From Paraburkholderia rhizosphaerae (lineage in GTDB: Bacteria; Pseudomonadota; Gammaproteobacteria; Burkholderiales; Burkholderiaceae), in NCBI RefSeq assembly GCF_004366595.1, contig NZ_SORE01000027.1, forward strand, positions 1 through 64,000: DNA of 64,000 bases. The letters run 5' to 3'. The first letter of the stretch is position 1. The number at the start of each line of letters is the position of its first letter. Below, piece by piece: positions 43,463 through 51,074 of the stretch. The translations under genes were made by a program, and so were the position numbers. Under the pieces are notes generated by a model, which was given only the letters and a program-made list of their open reading frames with translations, searched no databases and had not been told where the DNA came from.

Positions 43463-44050
43463 ATGCGCCTTGCGGAAGTCGTTCGCAACACCAGCGAAAC
43501 GCAGATCCGTGTAAAGATCAACCTGGACGGCACCGGCCAGCAAAAGCTCGCCACCGGTGTGCCGTTCCTCGACCACATGCTCGACCAGATTGCGCGGCAT
43601 GGACTGATCGACCTGGATATCGACGCGCATGGCGACACCCATATCGACGACCACCATACGGTGGAAGACGTCGGCATCACGCTGGGCCAGGCGGTCGCGA
43701 AGGCGGTCGGCGACAAGAAGGGCATCCGGCGTTACGGCCACGCCTATGTGCCGCTCGACGAGGCGCTGTCACGGGTGGTGATCGACTTTTCCGGCCGCCC
43801 GGGTCTTGAGTTCCACGTGCCGTTCACGCGCGCGCGGATCGGCACGTTCGACGTCGATCTGTCGATTGAATTCTTCCGCGGCTTCGTGAACCATGCGGGC
43901 GTCACACTGCATATCGATAATCTGCGCGGGCTGAATGCCCATCATCAGATGGAAACTGTGTTCAAGGCGTTTGGCCGTGCACTGCGTATGGCGGTGGAAC
44001 TGGACGAACGCGCGGCGGGGCAGATTCCGTCGACCAAGGGCAGCCTCTGA
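43463..44050 (+). CDS. hisB: Imidazoleglycerol-phosphate dehydratase
   Basis: A monofunctional dehydratase of 195 residues without the histidinol-phosphatase domain that is fused in E. coli; a separate phosphatase must exist elsewhere. Manganese-binding histidine motifs are clear: FLDHMLDQIARHG, DTHIDDHHTVEDVGI, and later FVNHAG and LNAHHQMETVFKAF. GAGGA 6 bp before the ATG fixes the start. Confidence 0.97.
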   Translation: MRLAEVVRNTSETQIRVKINLDGTGQQKLATGVPFLDHMLDQIARHGLIDLDIDAHGDTHIDDHHTVEDVGITLGQAVAKAVGDKKGIRRYGHAYVPLDEALSRVVIDFSGRPGLEFHVPFTRARIGTFDVDLSIEFFRGFVNHAGVTLHIDNLRGLNAHHQMETVFKAFGRALRMAVELDERAAGQIPSTKGSL

Positions 44051-44167
44051 CACATCTTGTGGGGCTGATTCTCGCGGCAGTGCCCGTCTGACGTATCGGG
44101 CGAATGCTTCGCAGACGCCAAACCGACTAACCAGACTGACGCCGCGCCGACGAGTGCCCGGCTTGCG

Positions 44168-44788
44168 ATGGATATCCTCAAGTCGTTTATCTCGCTGCTT
44201 GCGCTGATCAATCCGGTCGGAGCGGTGCCGTTTTTTCTCAGCCTGACCGCGCAGCAGTCGGCGGCCGAGCAGCGGCGAACGATTCGTATCGCATCGATTT
44301 CAGTGTTTTGCGTGATTGCGGTGACGGCGCTGTGCGGCAAGCAGATCATCAGCTTTTTTGGCATTTCGATCGGCTCGCTCGAAGTGGGCGGCGGCATCAT
44401 CATGCTTTTAATGGCGATCAGCATGCTCAATGCGCAGATCGGCAATGCCCGCTCGACGCCCGAGGAGCGTTATGAAGCCGAGTCGAAGGACAACATCGCG
44501 GTCGTGCCGCTCGCGATTCCGCTTCTGACCGGGCCGGGGTCGATCAGTACGGTCATCGTCTATTCGGCTAGCTTTCGCCATTGGTACGACCGCGTTAGTC
44601 TGATCGCTATCGGTGCGGTGCTCGCGGCAATCTGCTTCGCGTCGTTGCGGCTGGCTGAACCGATCGCGCGCTGGGTCGGACGCACCGGTATCAATATCGG
44701 TACGCGTCTGATGGGGCTGATGCTGTCGGCGCTGGCGGTGGAGTTCATTGTCGACGGGTTGAAGACGCTGCTACCCGGCCTGAAATAA
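44168..44788 (+). CDS. MarC family integral membrane protein
   Basis: A 206-residue protein of the MarC/YhgN family with six hydrophobic segments and the family patterns LLALINPVGAVPFFLSLT near the N-terminus, PLAIPLLTGPGSISTVIVY in the middle and RLMGLMLSALAVEFIVDGL at the end. Function is unknown; the old link to multiple antibiotic resistance was withdrawn for E. coli MarC. It sits between hisB and hisH in the same direction and is probably transcribed with them. No histidine-related role is evident. Confidence 0.9.
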   Translation: MDILKSFISLLALINPVGAVPFFLSLTAQQSAAEQRRTIRIASISVFCVIAVTALCGKQIISFFGISIGSLEVGGGIIMLLMAISMLNAQIGNARSTPEERYEAESKDNIAVVPLAIPLLTGPGSISTVIVYSASFRHWYDRVSLIAIGAVLAAICFASLRLAEPIARWVGRTGINIGTRLMGLMLSALAVEFIVDGLKTLLPGLK

Positions 44789-44820
44789 AACCCTGTTGAA
44801 GCGAAAACCTCGGTTCTGAA

Positions 44821-45462
44821 ATGAAGACTTCGATTGCGATTGTGGACTACGGAATGGGCAATCTGCGCTCGGTTGCGCAGGCGCTGAGAAAAGCGGCGCC
44901 TGAGGCGGACGTCGCGATTGTCGATCGGCCCGAGGCGATCCATGCGGCAGACCGTGTCGTATTGCCCGGTCAGGGTGCGATGCCGGACTGCATGCGCTCG
45001 CTCGGCGAATCCGGTCTACAGGACGCGGTGATTGACGCGTCGCGCACCAAACCGCTGATGGGCGTGTGCGTCGGCGAGCAAATGCTGTTCGACTGGAGCG
45101 CCGAGGGCGACACCCGCGGGCTGGGCCTGCTGCCGGGCAAGGTTGTGCGCTTCGAACTCGACGGCCAGCTGCAGGACGACGGCTCGCGCTTCAAGGTGCC
45201 GCAGATGGGCTGGAACCGGGTCCGTCAGACGCAGCCGCACCCGCTGTGGGACGGCGTGCCGGACGACAGCTTCTTCTACTTTGTGCACAGCTACTATGTG
45301 GTGCCCGACAACGCGGCGCATACGTCCGGTGAAACGGTCTACGGCGTGCCGTTCACGTCGGCCGTTGCGCGCGACAATCTTTTCGCGACCCAATTCCACC
45401 CGGAAAAAAGTGCGGATGTGGGTTTGCGCGTGTACCGGAATTTCGTGCACTGGAACCCATGA
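44821..45462 (+). CDS. hisH: Imidazole glycerol phosphate synthase, glutaminase subunit
   Basis: HisH splits glutamine and channels ammonia to HisF. The 213-residue class I amidotransferase shows the oxyanion region YGMGNLRSVAQAL, the nucleophile elbow MGVCVGEQMLF (Cys near 82), and the His-Glu pair in ATQFHPEKSADVG. The partner hisF lies 1.1 kb downstream, with hisA between. Length is typical. Confidence 0.97.
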   Translation: MKTSIAIVDYGMGNLRSVAQALRKAAPEADVAIVDRPEAIHAADRVVLPGQGAMPDCMRSLGESGLQDAVIDASRTKPLMGVCVGEQMLFDWSAEGDTRGLGLLPGKVVRFELDGQLQDDGSRFKVPQMGWNRVRQTQPHPLWDGVPDDSFFYFVHSYYVVPDNAAHTSGETVYGVPFTSAVARDNLFATQFHPEKSADVGLRVYRNFVHWNP

Positions 45463-45628
45463 GCGATGCTGTCTTCGCTGGCCGGCCATACCTGTTGCGG
45501 CGGTCCCCTGACATTAGCAAGGCCGCCGAAAGAGTTGTACTAAACTAACGGAACGGTCCGGCGCGGCACCGCCGCAGGCTTCGCGCCGGCCGAACATCAA
45601 CCTTCTTCCCAGATATCACCCGATTGCT

Positions 45629-46381
45629 ATGCTGCTGATCCCCGCCATCGACCTGAAAGACGGTCAATGTGTTCGCCTCAAACAGGGCGATATGGACCAG
45701 GCGACGATATTTTCCGAGGAGCCGGCGGCAATGGCCCGCCACTGGCTCGAGCGTGGCGCCAGGCGCCTGCATCTCGTCGACCTGAATGGCGCATTCGCCG
45801 GCAAGCCGCGTAATGAAGAGGCGATTCGCGCGATCATCGAAGAAGTCGGCGCCGAGATTCCGGTGCAGCTAGGCGGCGGTATTCGCGATCTGAACACGAT
45901 CGAGCGCTATCTGGACGACGGTCTCGAGTACGTGATCATCGGCACAGCGGCGGTGAAGAATCCCGGGTTTCTGCTGGAAGCGTGCACCGCGTTCGGCGGC
46001 CATATCATCGTGGGTCTCGATGCGAAAGACGGCAAGGTTGCGACCGACGGCTGGAGCAAGCTGACCGGCCATGAAGTCGCGGATCTCGCGCGCAAGTTCG
46101 AAGACTACGGGTGCGAATCGATCATTTACACCGACATCGGCCGCGATGGCATGATGCAGGGCATCAATATCGAGGCGACGGTGCGGCTCGCGCGTGCGGT
46201 GAAGATTCCGGTGATCGCGAGCGGCGGTTTGTCGAACCTCGGCGATATCGAAGCGCTGTGCGAAGTCGAGGACGAGGGTATCGAGGGCGTGATCTGCGGC
46301 CGCGCGATCTACTCGGGCGATCTGGATTTCTCGGCCGCGCAGTCGCATGCGGACCGGCTGCGCGAATCAGACGACGCCTGA
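45629..46381 (+). CDS. hisA: Phosphoribosylformimino-AICAR phosphate isomerase
   Basis: HisA isomerises ProFAR to PRFAR in histidine synthesis. The 250-residue half-barrel-duplicated TIM protein has the general base aspartate in LLIPAIDLKDGQCVRLKQGD, the second half aspartate in IYTDIGRDGMMQGIN, and phosphate loops GGGIRDL and ASGGLSN. It lies 166 bp after hisH, so a separate promoter in that gap is possible. hisF follows after 176 bp. Confidence 0.97.
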   Translation: MLLIPAIDLKDGQCVRLKQGDMDQATIFSEEPAAMARHWLERGARRLHLVDLNGAFAGKPRNEEAIRAIIEEVGAEIPVQLGGGIRDLNTIERYLDDGLEYVIIGTAAVKNPGFLLEACTAFGGHIIVGLDAKDGKVATDGWSKLTGHEVADLARKFEDYGCESIIYTDIGRDGMMQGINIEATVRLARAVKIPVIASGGLSNLGDIEALCEVEDEGIEGVICGRAIYSGDLDFSAAQSHADRLRESDDA

Positions 46382-46557
46382 GCGGACCACGAGGTCAGGT
46401 CGTTCGGAGTCGTCTGTGCGTTGTCCGCAACGCCGATGCATCGCTTCATGCATGGTTCATTAAGCACGGCCACCCTCACGGCACACAGTAGCGTGCGGCG
46501 CATTTGCGCAGCACGGCACGCGAAGCACACCCGATACACCAGGTAAGCGCACCCATC

Positions 46558-47331
46558 ATGGCTTTAGCTAAACGCATCATCCCCTGCCTGGACGTGACCG
46601 CCGGGCGCGTCGTCAAGGGCGTGAACTTCGTCGAATTGCGCGACGCCGGCGATCCGGTCGAAATCGCGCGCCGTTACGACGATCAGGGCGCGGACGAACT
46701 CACGTTTCTCGACATCACTGCAACCTCGGACCAGCGCGACCTGATCCTTCCGATCATCGAAGCCGTCGCGTCGCAGGTGTTCATTCCGCTGACAGTCGGC
46801 GGCGGTGTGCGCGCGGTCGAAGACGTGCGGCGTCTGCTGAACGCAGGCGCGGACAAGATCAGCATGAATTCGTCAGCGGTGGCCAATCCGCAGTTGGTGC
46901 GCGACGCGACGGACAAGTACGGCTCGCAGTGCATCGTCGTTGCGATCGACGCGAAGCGCGTGTCCGCCGATGGCGAGCCGTCGCGCTGGGAAGTGTTCAC
47001 GCATGGCGGACGCAAGCCGACCGGTCTCGACGCCGTTCAATGGGCGTGCAAGATGGCGGAACTCGGCGCCGGCGAGATATTGCTCACCAGCATGGATCGC
47101 GACGGCACGAAAAGCGGTTTCGATCTCGCGTTGACGCGGGCGGTGTCGGATGCCGTGCCGGTGTCGGTCATCGCGTCGGGCGGCGTCGGCTCGCTGCAGC
47201 ATCTGGCCGACGGCATCAAGGACGGCCACGCGGATGCGGTGCTGGCCGCCAGCATCTTCCACTATGGCGAACACACGGTCGGCGAGGCCAAGCGCTTTAT
47301 GGCCGATCAGGGCATTTCAGTGAGGTTGTGA
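46558..47331 (+). CDS. hisF: Imidazole glycerol phosphate synthase, cyclase subunit
   Basis: HisF closes the imidazole ring using ammonia from HisH, giving IGP and AICAR. The 257-residue barrel has the catalytic aspartates in IIPCLDVTAGRVVKGVNF and LTSMDRDGTKSGFD, plus the phosphate loops VGGGVRAVEDV and ASGGVGSLQH. The start was taken at MALAKRIIPCL; the longer frame upstream has no family match. The stop codon is one base from the GTG of hisI. Confidence 0.97.
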   Translation: MALAKRIIPCLDVTAGRVVKGVNFVELRDAGDPVEIARRYDDQGADELTFLDITATSDQRDLILPIIEAVASQVFIPLTVGGGVRAVEDVRRLLNAGADKISMNSSAVANPQLVRDATDKYGSQCIVVAIDAKRVSADGEPSRWEVFTHGGRKPTGLDAVQWACKMAELGAGEILLTSMDRDGTKSGFDLALTRAVSDAVPVSVIASGGVGSLQHLADGIKDGHADAVLAASIFHYGEHTVGEAKRFMADQGISVRL

Positions 47332-47332
47332 C

Positions 47333-47743
47333 GTGGTGAACGCTTCGGGTGTCGACTGGCTCGACAAGGTCAAATGGGACGCGAACGGCCTCGTGCCGGT
47401 AATCGCGCAGGAAGCCGCGACGAACGACGTGCTGATGTTCGCGTGGATGAACCGCGAGGCGCTCGCGAAGACGGTCGAGACCGGCCGCGCGGTGTATTTC
47501 TCGCGCTCGCGTCAACGTCTGTGGTTCAAGGGCGAGGAGTCCGGCCACGTGCAGCACGTGCGTGAGGTGCGGCTCGATTGCGACGAGGACGTCGTGCTGC
47601 TGAAGGTCGAACAGGTGTCGGGCATCGCTTGCCACACCGGCCGTCACTCGTGCTTCTTCCAGAAATTCGAAGGCTCGGTCGACGAAGGCGAGTGGGTCGC
47701 CGTCGACCCGGTACTGAAAGATCCCGAACATATCTACAAATGA
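47333..47743 (+). CDS. hisI: Phosphoribosyl-AMP cyclohydrolase
   Basis: HisI opens the purine ring of phosphoribosyl-AMP. The 136-residue protein starts with GTG; a second GTG follows directly. Metal-binding cysteines and acidic residues are seen in RLDCDEDVVLLKVEQ and in GIACHTGRHSCFFQ. Here hisI and hisE are separate genes, unlike the fused E. coli hisIE. hisE overlaps its end by ATGA. Confidence 0.97.
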   Translation: MVNASGVDWLDKVKWDANGLVPVIAQEAATNDVLMFAWMNREALAKTVETGRAVYFSRSRQRLWFKGEESGHVQHVREVRLDCDEDVVLLKVEQVSGIACHTGRHSCFFQKFEGSVDEGEWVAVDPVLKDPEHIYK

Positions 47744-48108
47744 CGCAACCCCAACTACATGACACGCTGCTGCGCCTCGCCGCGGTAATCGACAGCCGCA
47801 AGGGCGGCGATCCCGACGCTTCGTACGTGTCGCGCCTTTTCCATAAGGGCGATGACGCAGTGCTGAAAAAGATCGGCGAAGAGGCAACCGAGGTGGTGCT
47901 CGCCGCGAAGGACGTGCGGCACGGCCGCGAATCGAAAGCCCTGGTCTACGAGATGGCTGATCTGTGGTTTCATTGCCTCGTGACGTTGTCGCATTTCGGC
48001 CTGAACCCGGCCGACGTGCTCGCCGAACTGGAGCGGCGCGAGGGACTGTCCGGCATCGAGGAAAAGGCGCTGCGCAAGAGCCGGGACCGCGAGCAGAACG
48101 GCGACTGA
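47740..48108 (+). CDS. hisE: Phosphoribosyl-ATP pyrophosphatase
   Basis: HisE removes pyrophosphate from phosphoribosyl-ATP. The 122-residue all-alpha MazG-like protein shows KKIGEEATEVVLAAKD and LVYEMADLWFHCLVTL, the acidic metal-binding pairs of the family. Translation is coupled to hisI by a 4-bp overlap. The last 20 residues are charged and probably flexible. It ends the histidine cluster, whose order hisGDCB-marC-hisHAFIE is almost complete; hisZ and the phosphatase are missing. Confidence 0.96.
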   Translation: MTQPQLHDTLLRLAAVIDSRKGGDPDASYVSRLFHKGDDAVLKKIGEEATEVVLAAKDVRHGRESKALVYEMADLWFHCLVTLSHFGLNPADVLAELERREGLSGIEEKALRKSRDREQNGD

Positions 48109-48186
48109 CCGCCCACCCATACACCGCATCGCACGTCACTACGCCGGATAACCACGCTTTTGATCGCACCTGAAGGAGAATGCAAT

Positions 48187-48585
48187 ATGGTGGAGCAGTC
48201 GCATAGCGGATATCCGCCGCCGTCGTATCAGAGCGCGGTCGAAATCGACCGGCAGCGCAGCCTGCGCACGCTGACGCACGTGCTGTATGCGCTCTATGCG
48301 GTCTACTGGCTGACGGGCGGCGTGTCCGTGCTGGTCGCGATCATCATCAACTACATGAAGCGCAGCGAAACAGTCGGCACACCCTACGAGGCGCATTTCG
48401 AATGGCAGATCCGTACGTTCTGGATGGGGCTGATCGGCCATCTGATCGGCGTCGCGCTTCTTATTGTGCTGATCGGCGTGCCGATCCTCTGGGCTGTCGC
48501 GATCTGGACGTTGTACCGTATTATCAAGGGCTGGCTATATCTGTATGACAATAAGCCGCTGCAAAATCCGCGCGCGTGGTTCTAA
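48187..48585 (+). CDS. DUF4870-type small membrane protein
   Basis: A 132-residue protein with three hydrophobic helices: about 33-54 (YALYAVYWLTGGVSVLVAII), 75-97 (FWMGLIGHLIGVALLIVLIG) and 98-112. It shows the DUF4870-like HFEWQIRTFW and the WTLYRIIKGWLYL ending. The N-terminal 25 residues are Pro/Ser/Tyr-rich and cytosolic. AAGGAG at 8 bp supports this start over an ATG nine codons upstream. Function unknown. It is placed between hisE and hinT in many Burkholderia, perhaps only by shared transcription. Confidence 0.82.
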   Translation: MVEQSHSGYPPPSYQSAVEIDRQRSLRTLTHVLYALYAVYWLTGGVSVLVAIIINYMKRSETVGTPYEAHFEWQIRTFWMGLIGHLIGVALLIVLIGVPILWAVAIWTLYRIIKGWLYLYDNKPLQNPRAWF

Positions 48586-48676
48586 CAGGTTTGCGACCGG
48601 GGTTTGCGACGGGGTCAGCCTTCGTAGCAACCGCGCAAGCGAATCCGGGAAGTAACGGGAGACAGACGGGAACATC

Positions 48677-49042
48677 ATGAGCCACGATCCGAACTGCCTT
48701 TTCTGCAAGATCGCCGCCGGCGAGATTCCGTCGACCAAAGTTCACGAAGACGACGAGTTCGTCGCGTTCCGCGACATCCGGCCGGCAGCTGATACGCACG
48801 TGCTAGTCATCCCCCGCAAACATATAACCACGTTGACCCATTGCGACGAAAGCGACGCCCCTCTGCTTGGTAGAATGCTCATATTGGTCGCGCGTCTCGC
48901 GGACAAGCTCGGGGTCGCGTACACGGGCGGTGAAACGGGCTTTCGGACGGTAATCAATACCGGTCCCGGTGGAGGTCAGGAGGTCTATCACCTGCACGCG
49001 CACCTGCTTGCGGGTCCGCGTCCATGGTTGCGAATGGGGTGA
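48677..49042 (+). CDS. hinT: HIT-family purine nucleoside phosphoramidase
   Basis: A 121-residue histidine-triad protein, likely HinT, which hydrolyses AMP-lysine type phosphoramidates such as aminoacyl-AMP adducts. Markers: CLFCKIAAGEIPSTKVHEDD, ALR-like FRDIRPAADTHVLVIPRKH, and the catalytic HLHAHLL near residue 107. Family length is normal. Position between the his cluster and tatABC is conserved in Betaproteobacteria. Confidence 0.95.
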   Translation: MSHDPNCLFCKIAAGEIPSTKVHEDDEFVAFRDIRPAADTHVLVIPRKHITTLTHCDESDAPLLGRMLILVARLADKLGVAYTGGETGFRTVINTGPGGGQEVYHLHAHLLAGPRPWLRMG

Positions 49043-49213
49043 CATACATTGGTGACATACATTCATCACCAATCACCAGCGATACTGTCGGGCTGCGCGC
49101 AGTAATGGTTTTGAAAAGTAAATCTTGGACGAAGCGCCCGCGCTTCGAATTGGGCCGCAAGGTCTAAGCGTTTTTCTTCACGTCGGTGGGCGACGGGAGA
49201 CAAGGAGAGTTTC

Positions 49214-49459
49214 ATGGGTTCGTTTAGCATTTGGCACTGGCTTATCGTTCTGCTGATCGTTGCGCTGGTGTTCGGTACGAAGAAGCTGCGCAATATCGGT
49301 AGCGATCTGGGCGGCGCGGTGAAGGGCTTCAAGGAAGGCATGAAGGACGCGGAAGGCGGGGCCGCCGACGCGCAGGCGCAGCAGCGTGAACTGCCGCGCG
49401 CGGGAACGATCGACGTCGACGCGAAAGAAAAGGCCACGCATTCGGGTGACGCGCGCTAA
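49214..49459 (+). CDS. tatA: Twin-arginine translocase subunit TatA
   Basis: TatA forms the size-variable pore ring of the Tat exporter. The 81-residue protein has the short N-terminal helix (SIWHWLIVLLIVALVFG) followed by the conserved FGTKKLRNIGSDLGGAVKGFKEGM amphipathic helix, then an acidic tail. AAGGAGAG 8 bp upstream is a strong ribosome binding site. tatB and tatC follow. Tat clients in this window include MsrP and the Rieske protein PetA. Confidence 0.97.
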   Translation: MGSFSIWHWLIVLLIVALVFGTKKLRNIGSDLGGAVKGFKEGMKDAEGGAADAQAQQRELPRAGTIDVDAKEKATHSGDAR

Positions 49460-49520
49460 TTCGCGTGCTGAACCTGCGTTAATCACCTTTTACCTGGCGC
49501 ACTGACGGGAAACCCATTCG

Positions 49521-50069
49521 ATGCTGGACCTCGGTCTCACCAAGATGGCGTTGATCGGCGTGGTCGCGCTGGTCGTGCTCGGCCCTGAGCGGTTGCCGCG
49601 CGTCGCGCGCACGGCGGGTGCGCTGTTCGGGCGTGCGCAGCGCTATATCAACGACGTAAAGGCCGAAGTGACGCGTGAAATCGAACTCGACGAGCTGCGC
49701 CGGATGAAGAGCGAGTTCGAAACGGCCGCGCATAACGTCGAAACGACGATTCACGACAATATGCGCAAGCAGGAAACCGAGCTGAACGAAGCGTGGAAAG
49801 CCGGCACGTCCGTTTCGCCGAGTATCGCGGGGAGCGGCACCGAGGACAGCGCGACGGCATCCGGCGACACGTCGTCGTCCTGGAACAGCTTCAGTACTTC
49901 CCCGTCATCCTATAGCGCGCCGAAGCGCAAAAACTGGCGCATCAAACAAACGGCCACACCGACGTGGTACAAGCGCGCAACGACGCGCCGTACGCACGTT
50001 CAATCGGGCGCCGCGCGCGTCGCGCGCCACAAGCCTGTCAGCATGCGGCGCACGACGCGCTTCTTCTGA
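49521..50069 (+). CDS. tatB: Twin-arginine translocase subunit TatB
   Basis: TatB works with TatC as signal-peptide receptor. The 182-residue product shows the TatB-type helix MLDLGLTKMALIGVVALVVLGPERLPRVARTAG, with Glu replaced at the start as usual in TatB, then a long amphipathic helix (residues 30-90). Beyond about residue 95 it is Ser/Thr-rich and ends in a strongly basic stretch (KRKNWRIKQ to MRRTTRFF). That tail is longer and more basic than in E. coli TatB. Confidence 0.94.
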   Translation: MLDLGLTKMALIGVVALVVLGPERLPRVARTAGALFGRAQRYINDVKAEVTREIELDELRRMKSEFETAAHNVETTIHDNMRKQETELNEAWKAGTSVSPSIAGSGTEDSATASGDTSSSWNSFSTSPSSYSAPKRKNWRIKQTATPTWYKRATTRRTHVQSGAARVARHKPVSMRRTTRFF

Positions 50070-50103
50070 TCACTCGTGAATCCATCTCCTACCGAGGGCC
50101 GGT

Positions 50104-50892
50104 GTGAGCGACCCCCAGCACAACCAGAACGAAGTCCCTGAAGAGACCTTCATCTCCCATCTCGTCGAACTGCGTAATCGGATCATCCGCGCCGGCATCG
50201 CGGTGATCGTCGTGTTCGTGGGGCTCGTCTATTGGGCGCCAGACATTTTCCGGCTGCTCGCACGGCCGCTGATGATGAACCTGCCGAAGGACGGCAAGAT
50301 GATCGTCACCGACGTCACCGGCTCGTTCTTCGTACCGATGAAAGTGACGATGCTTGTCGCGTTCGTGATCGCACTGCCGATCGTGCTGTATCAGATCTGG
50401 GCGTTCGTCGCGCCGGGGCTGTATCAGCACGAGAAGAAGCTTGTGATGCCGCTCGTCAGCAGCAGCTATCTGCTGTTCCTGTGCGGGATGGCATTCGCGT
50501 ACTTCGTGGTGTTTCCGACCATCTTCCGCGTGATGGCGCACTACAACGCGCCGCTAGGCGCGGAGATGACCACCGACATCGATAACTACCTAAGCTTCGT
50601 ACTGACGATGTTCCTTGCGTTCGGCGTCACGTTCGAGGTGCCGATAGTGGTCGTGCTGCTGGTGCGCATGAACGTGCTCACGGTGCAAAAGCTCAAGCAG
50701 ATTCGTCCGTATGTGGTGGTCGGCGCGTTTATCGTGTCCGCTGTCGTGACGCCGCCGGACGTGTTTTCACAGTTGATTCTCGCGGTTCCGCTCGTTGTTC
50801 TGTACGAGGCGGGCATCATCGCGGCGCGGCTCTTCGTCAGCAAACCGGCGGTGGAGGCGGAAAAAGAGAGCGAAGGGAACGCGGCGCAGTGA
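50104..50892 (+). CDS. tatC: Twin-arginine translocase subunit TatC
   Basis: The core receptor of the Tat system, with six membrane helices. The 262-residue protein begins at GTG and shows ETFISHLVELRNRIIRAGIAV at the N-terminus, where the glutamates and LRxR contact the twin-arginine motif. PLFAFWAPGLYxxE-like WAFVAPGLYQHEKKLV and FGVTFEVPIVVVLL follow, all standard. The C-terminus ends in an acidic cytosolic tail. It is the last gene of tatABC and is followed by short tandem repeats. Confidence 0.96.
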   Translation: MSDPQHNQNEVPEETFISHLVELRNRIIRAGIAVIVVFVGLVYWAPDIFRLLARPLMMNLPKDGKMIVTDVTGSFFVPMKVTMLVAFVIALPIVLYQIWAFVAPGLYQHEKKLVMPLVSSSYLLFLCGMAFAYFVVFPTIFRVMAHYNAPLGAEMTTDIDNYLSFVLTMFLAFGVTFEVPIVVVLLVRMNVLTVQKLKQIRPYVVVGAFIVSAVVTPPDVFSQLILAVPLVVLYEAGIIAARLFVSKPAVEAEKESEGNAAQ

Positions 50893-50893
50893 T

Positions 50894-50932
50894 GCGGTGT
50901 AGCGCCGCGGTGTAGCGCCGCGGTGTAGTGCC
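50894..50932. repeat. Three 13-bp tandem repeats behind tatC
   Basis: Three direct copies of GCGGTGTAGCGCC (the third with one change, GCGGTGTAGTGCC) follow each other without gaps, and a partial GCGG follows. The first copy begins 2 bp behind the tatC stop codon. Each unit contains TAG, so the array carries in-frame stops. It lies in the 182-bp convergent gap to the HtrA-type gene. Confidence 0.85.
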
Positions 50933-51074
50933 GCGGCATGCAGCGACTCCATGCCGCGTCGTGCGACGGCGGCTATGCGCATCGAGCCCGCGATCCAGTG
51001 AGTAGGTCTTACGCCGAAGTCGTCCCGGTATCACGCACGTCTTGCGCGGCCGCCCGCCGCAGCAACCTCTCACC

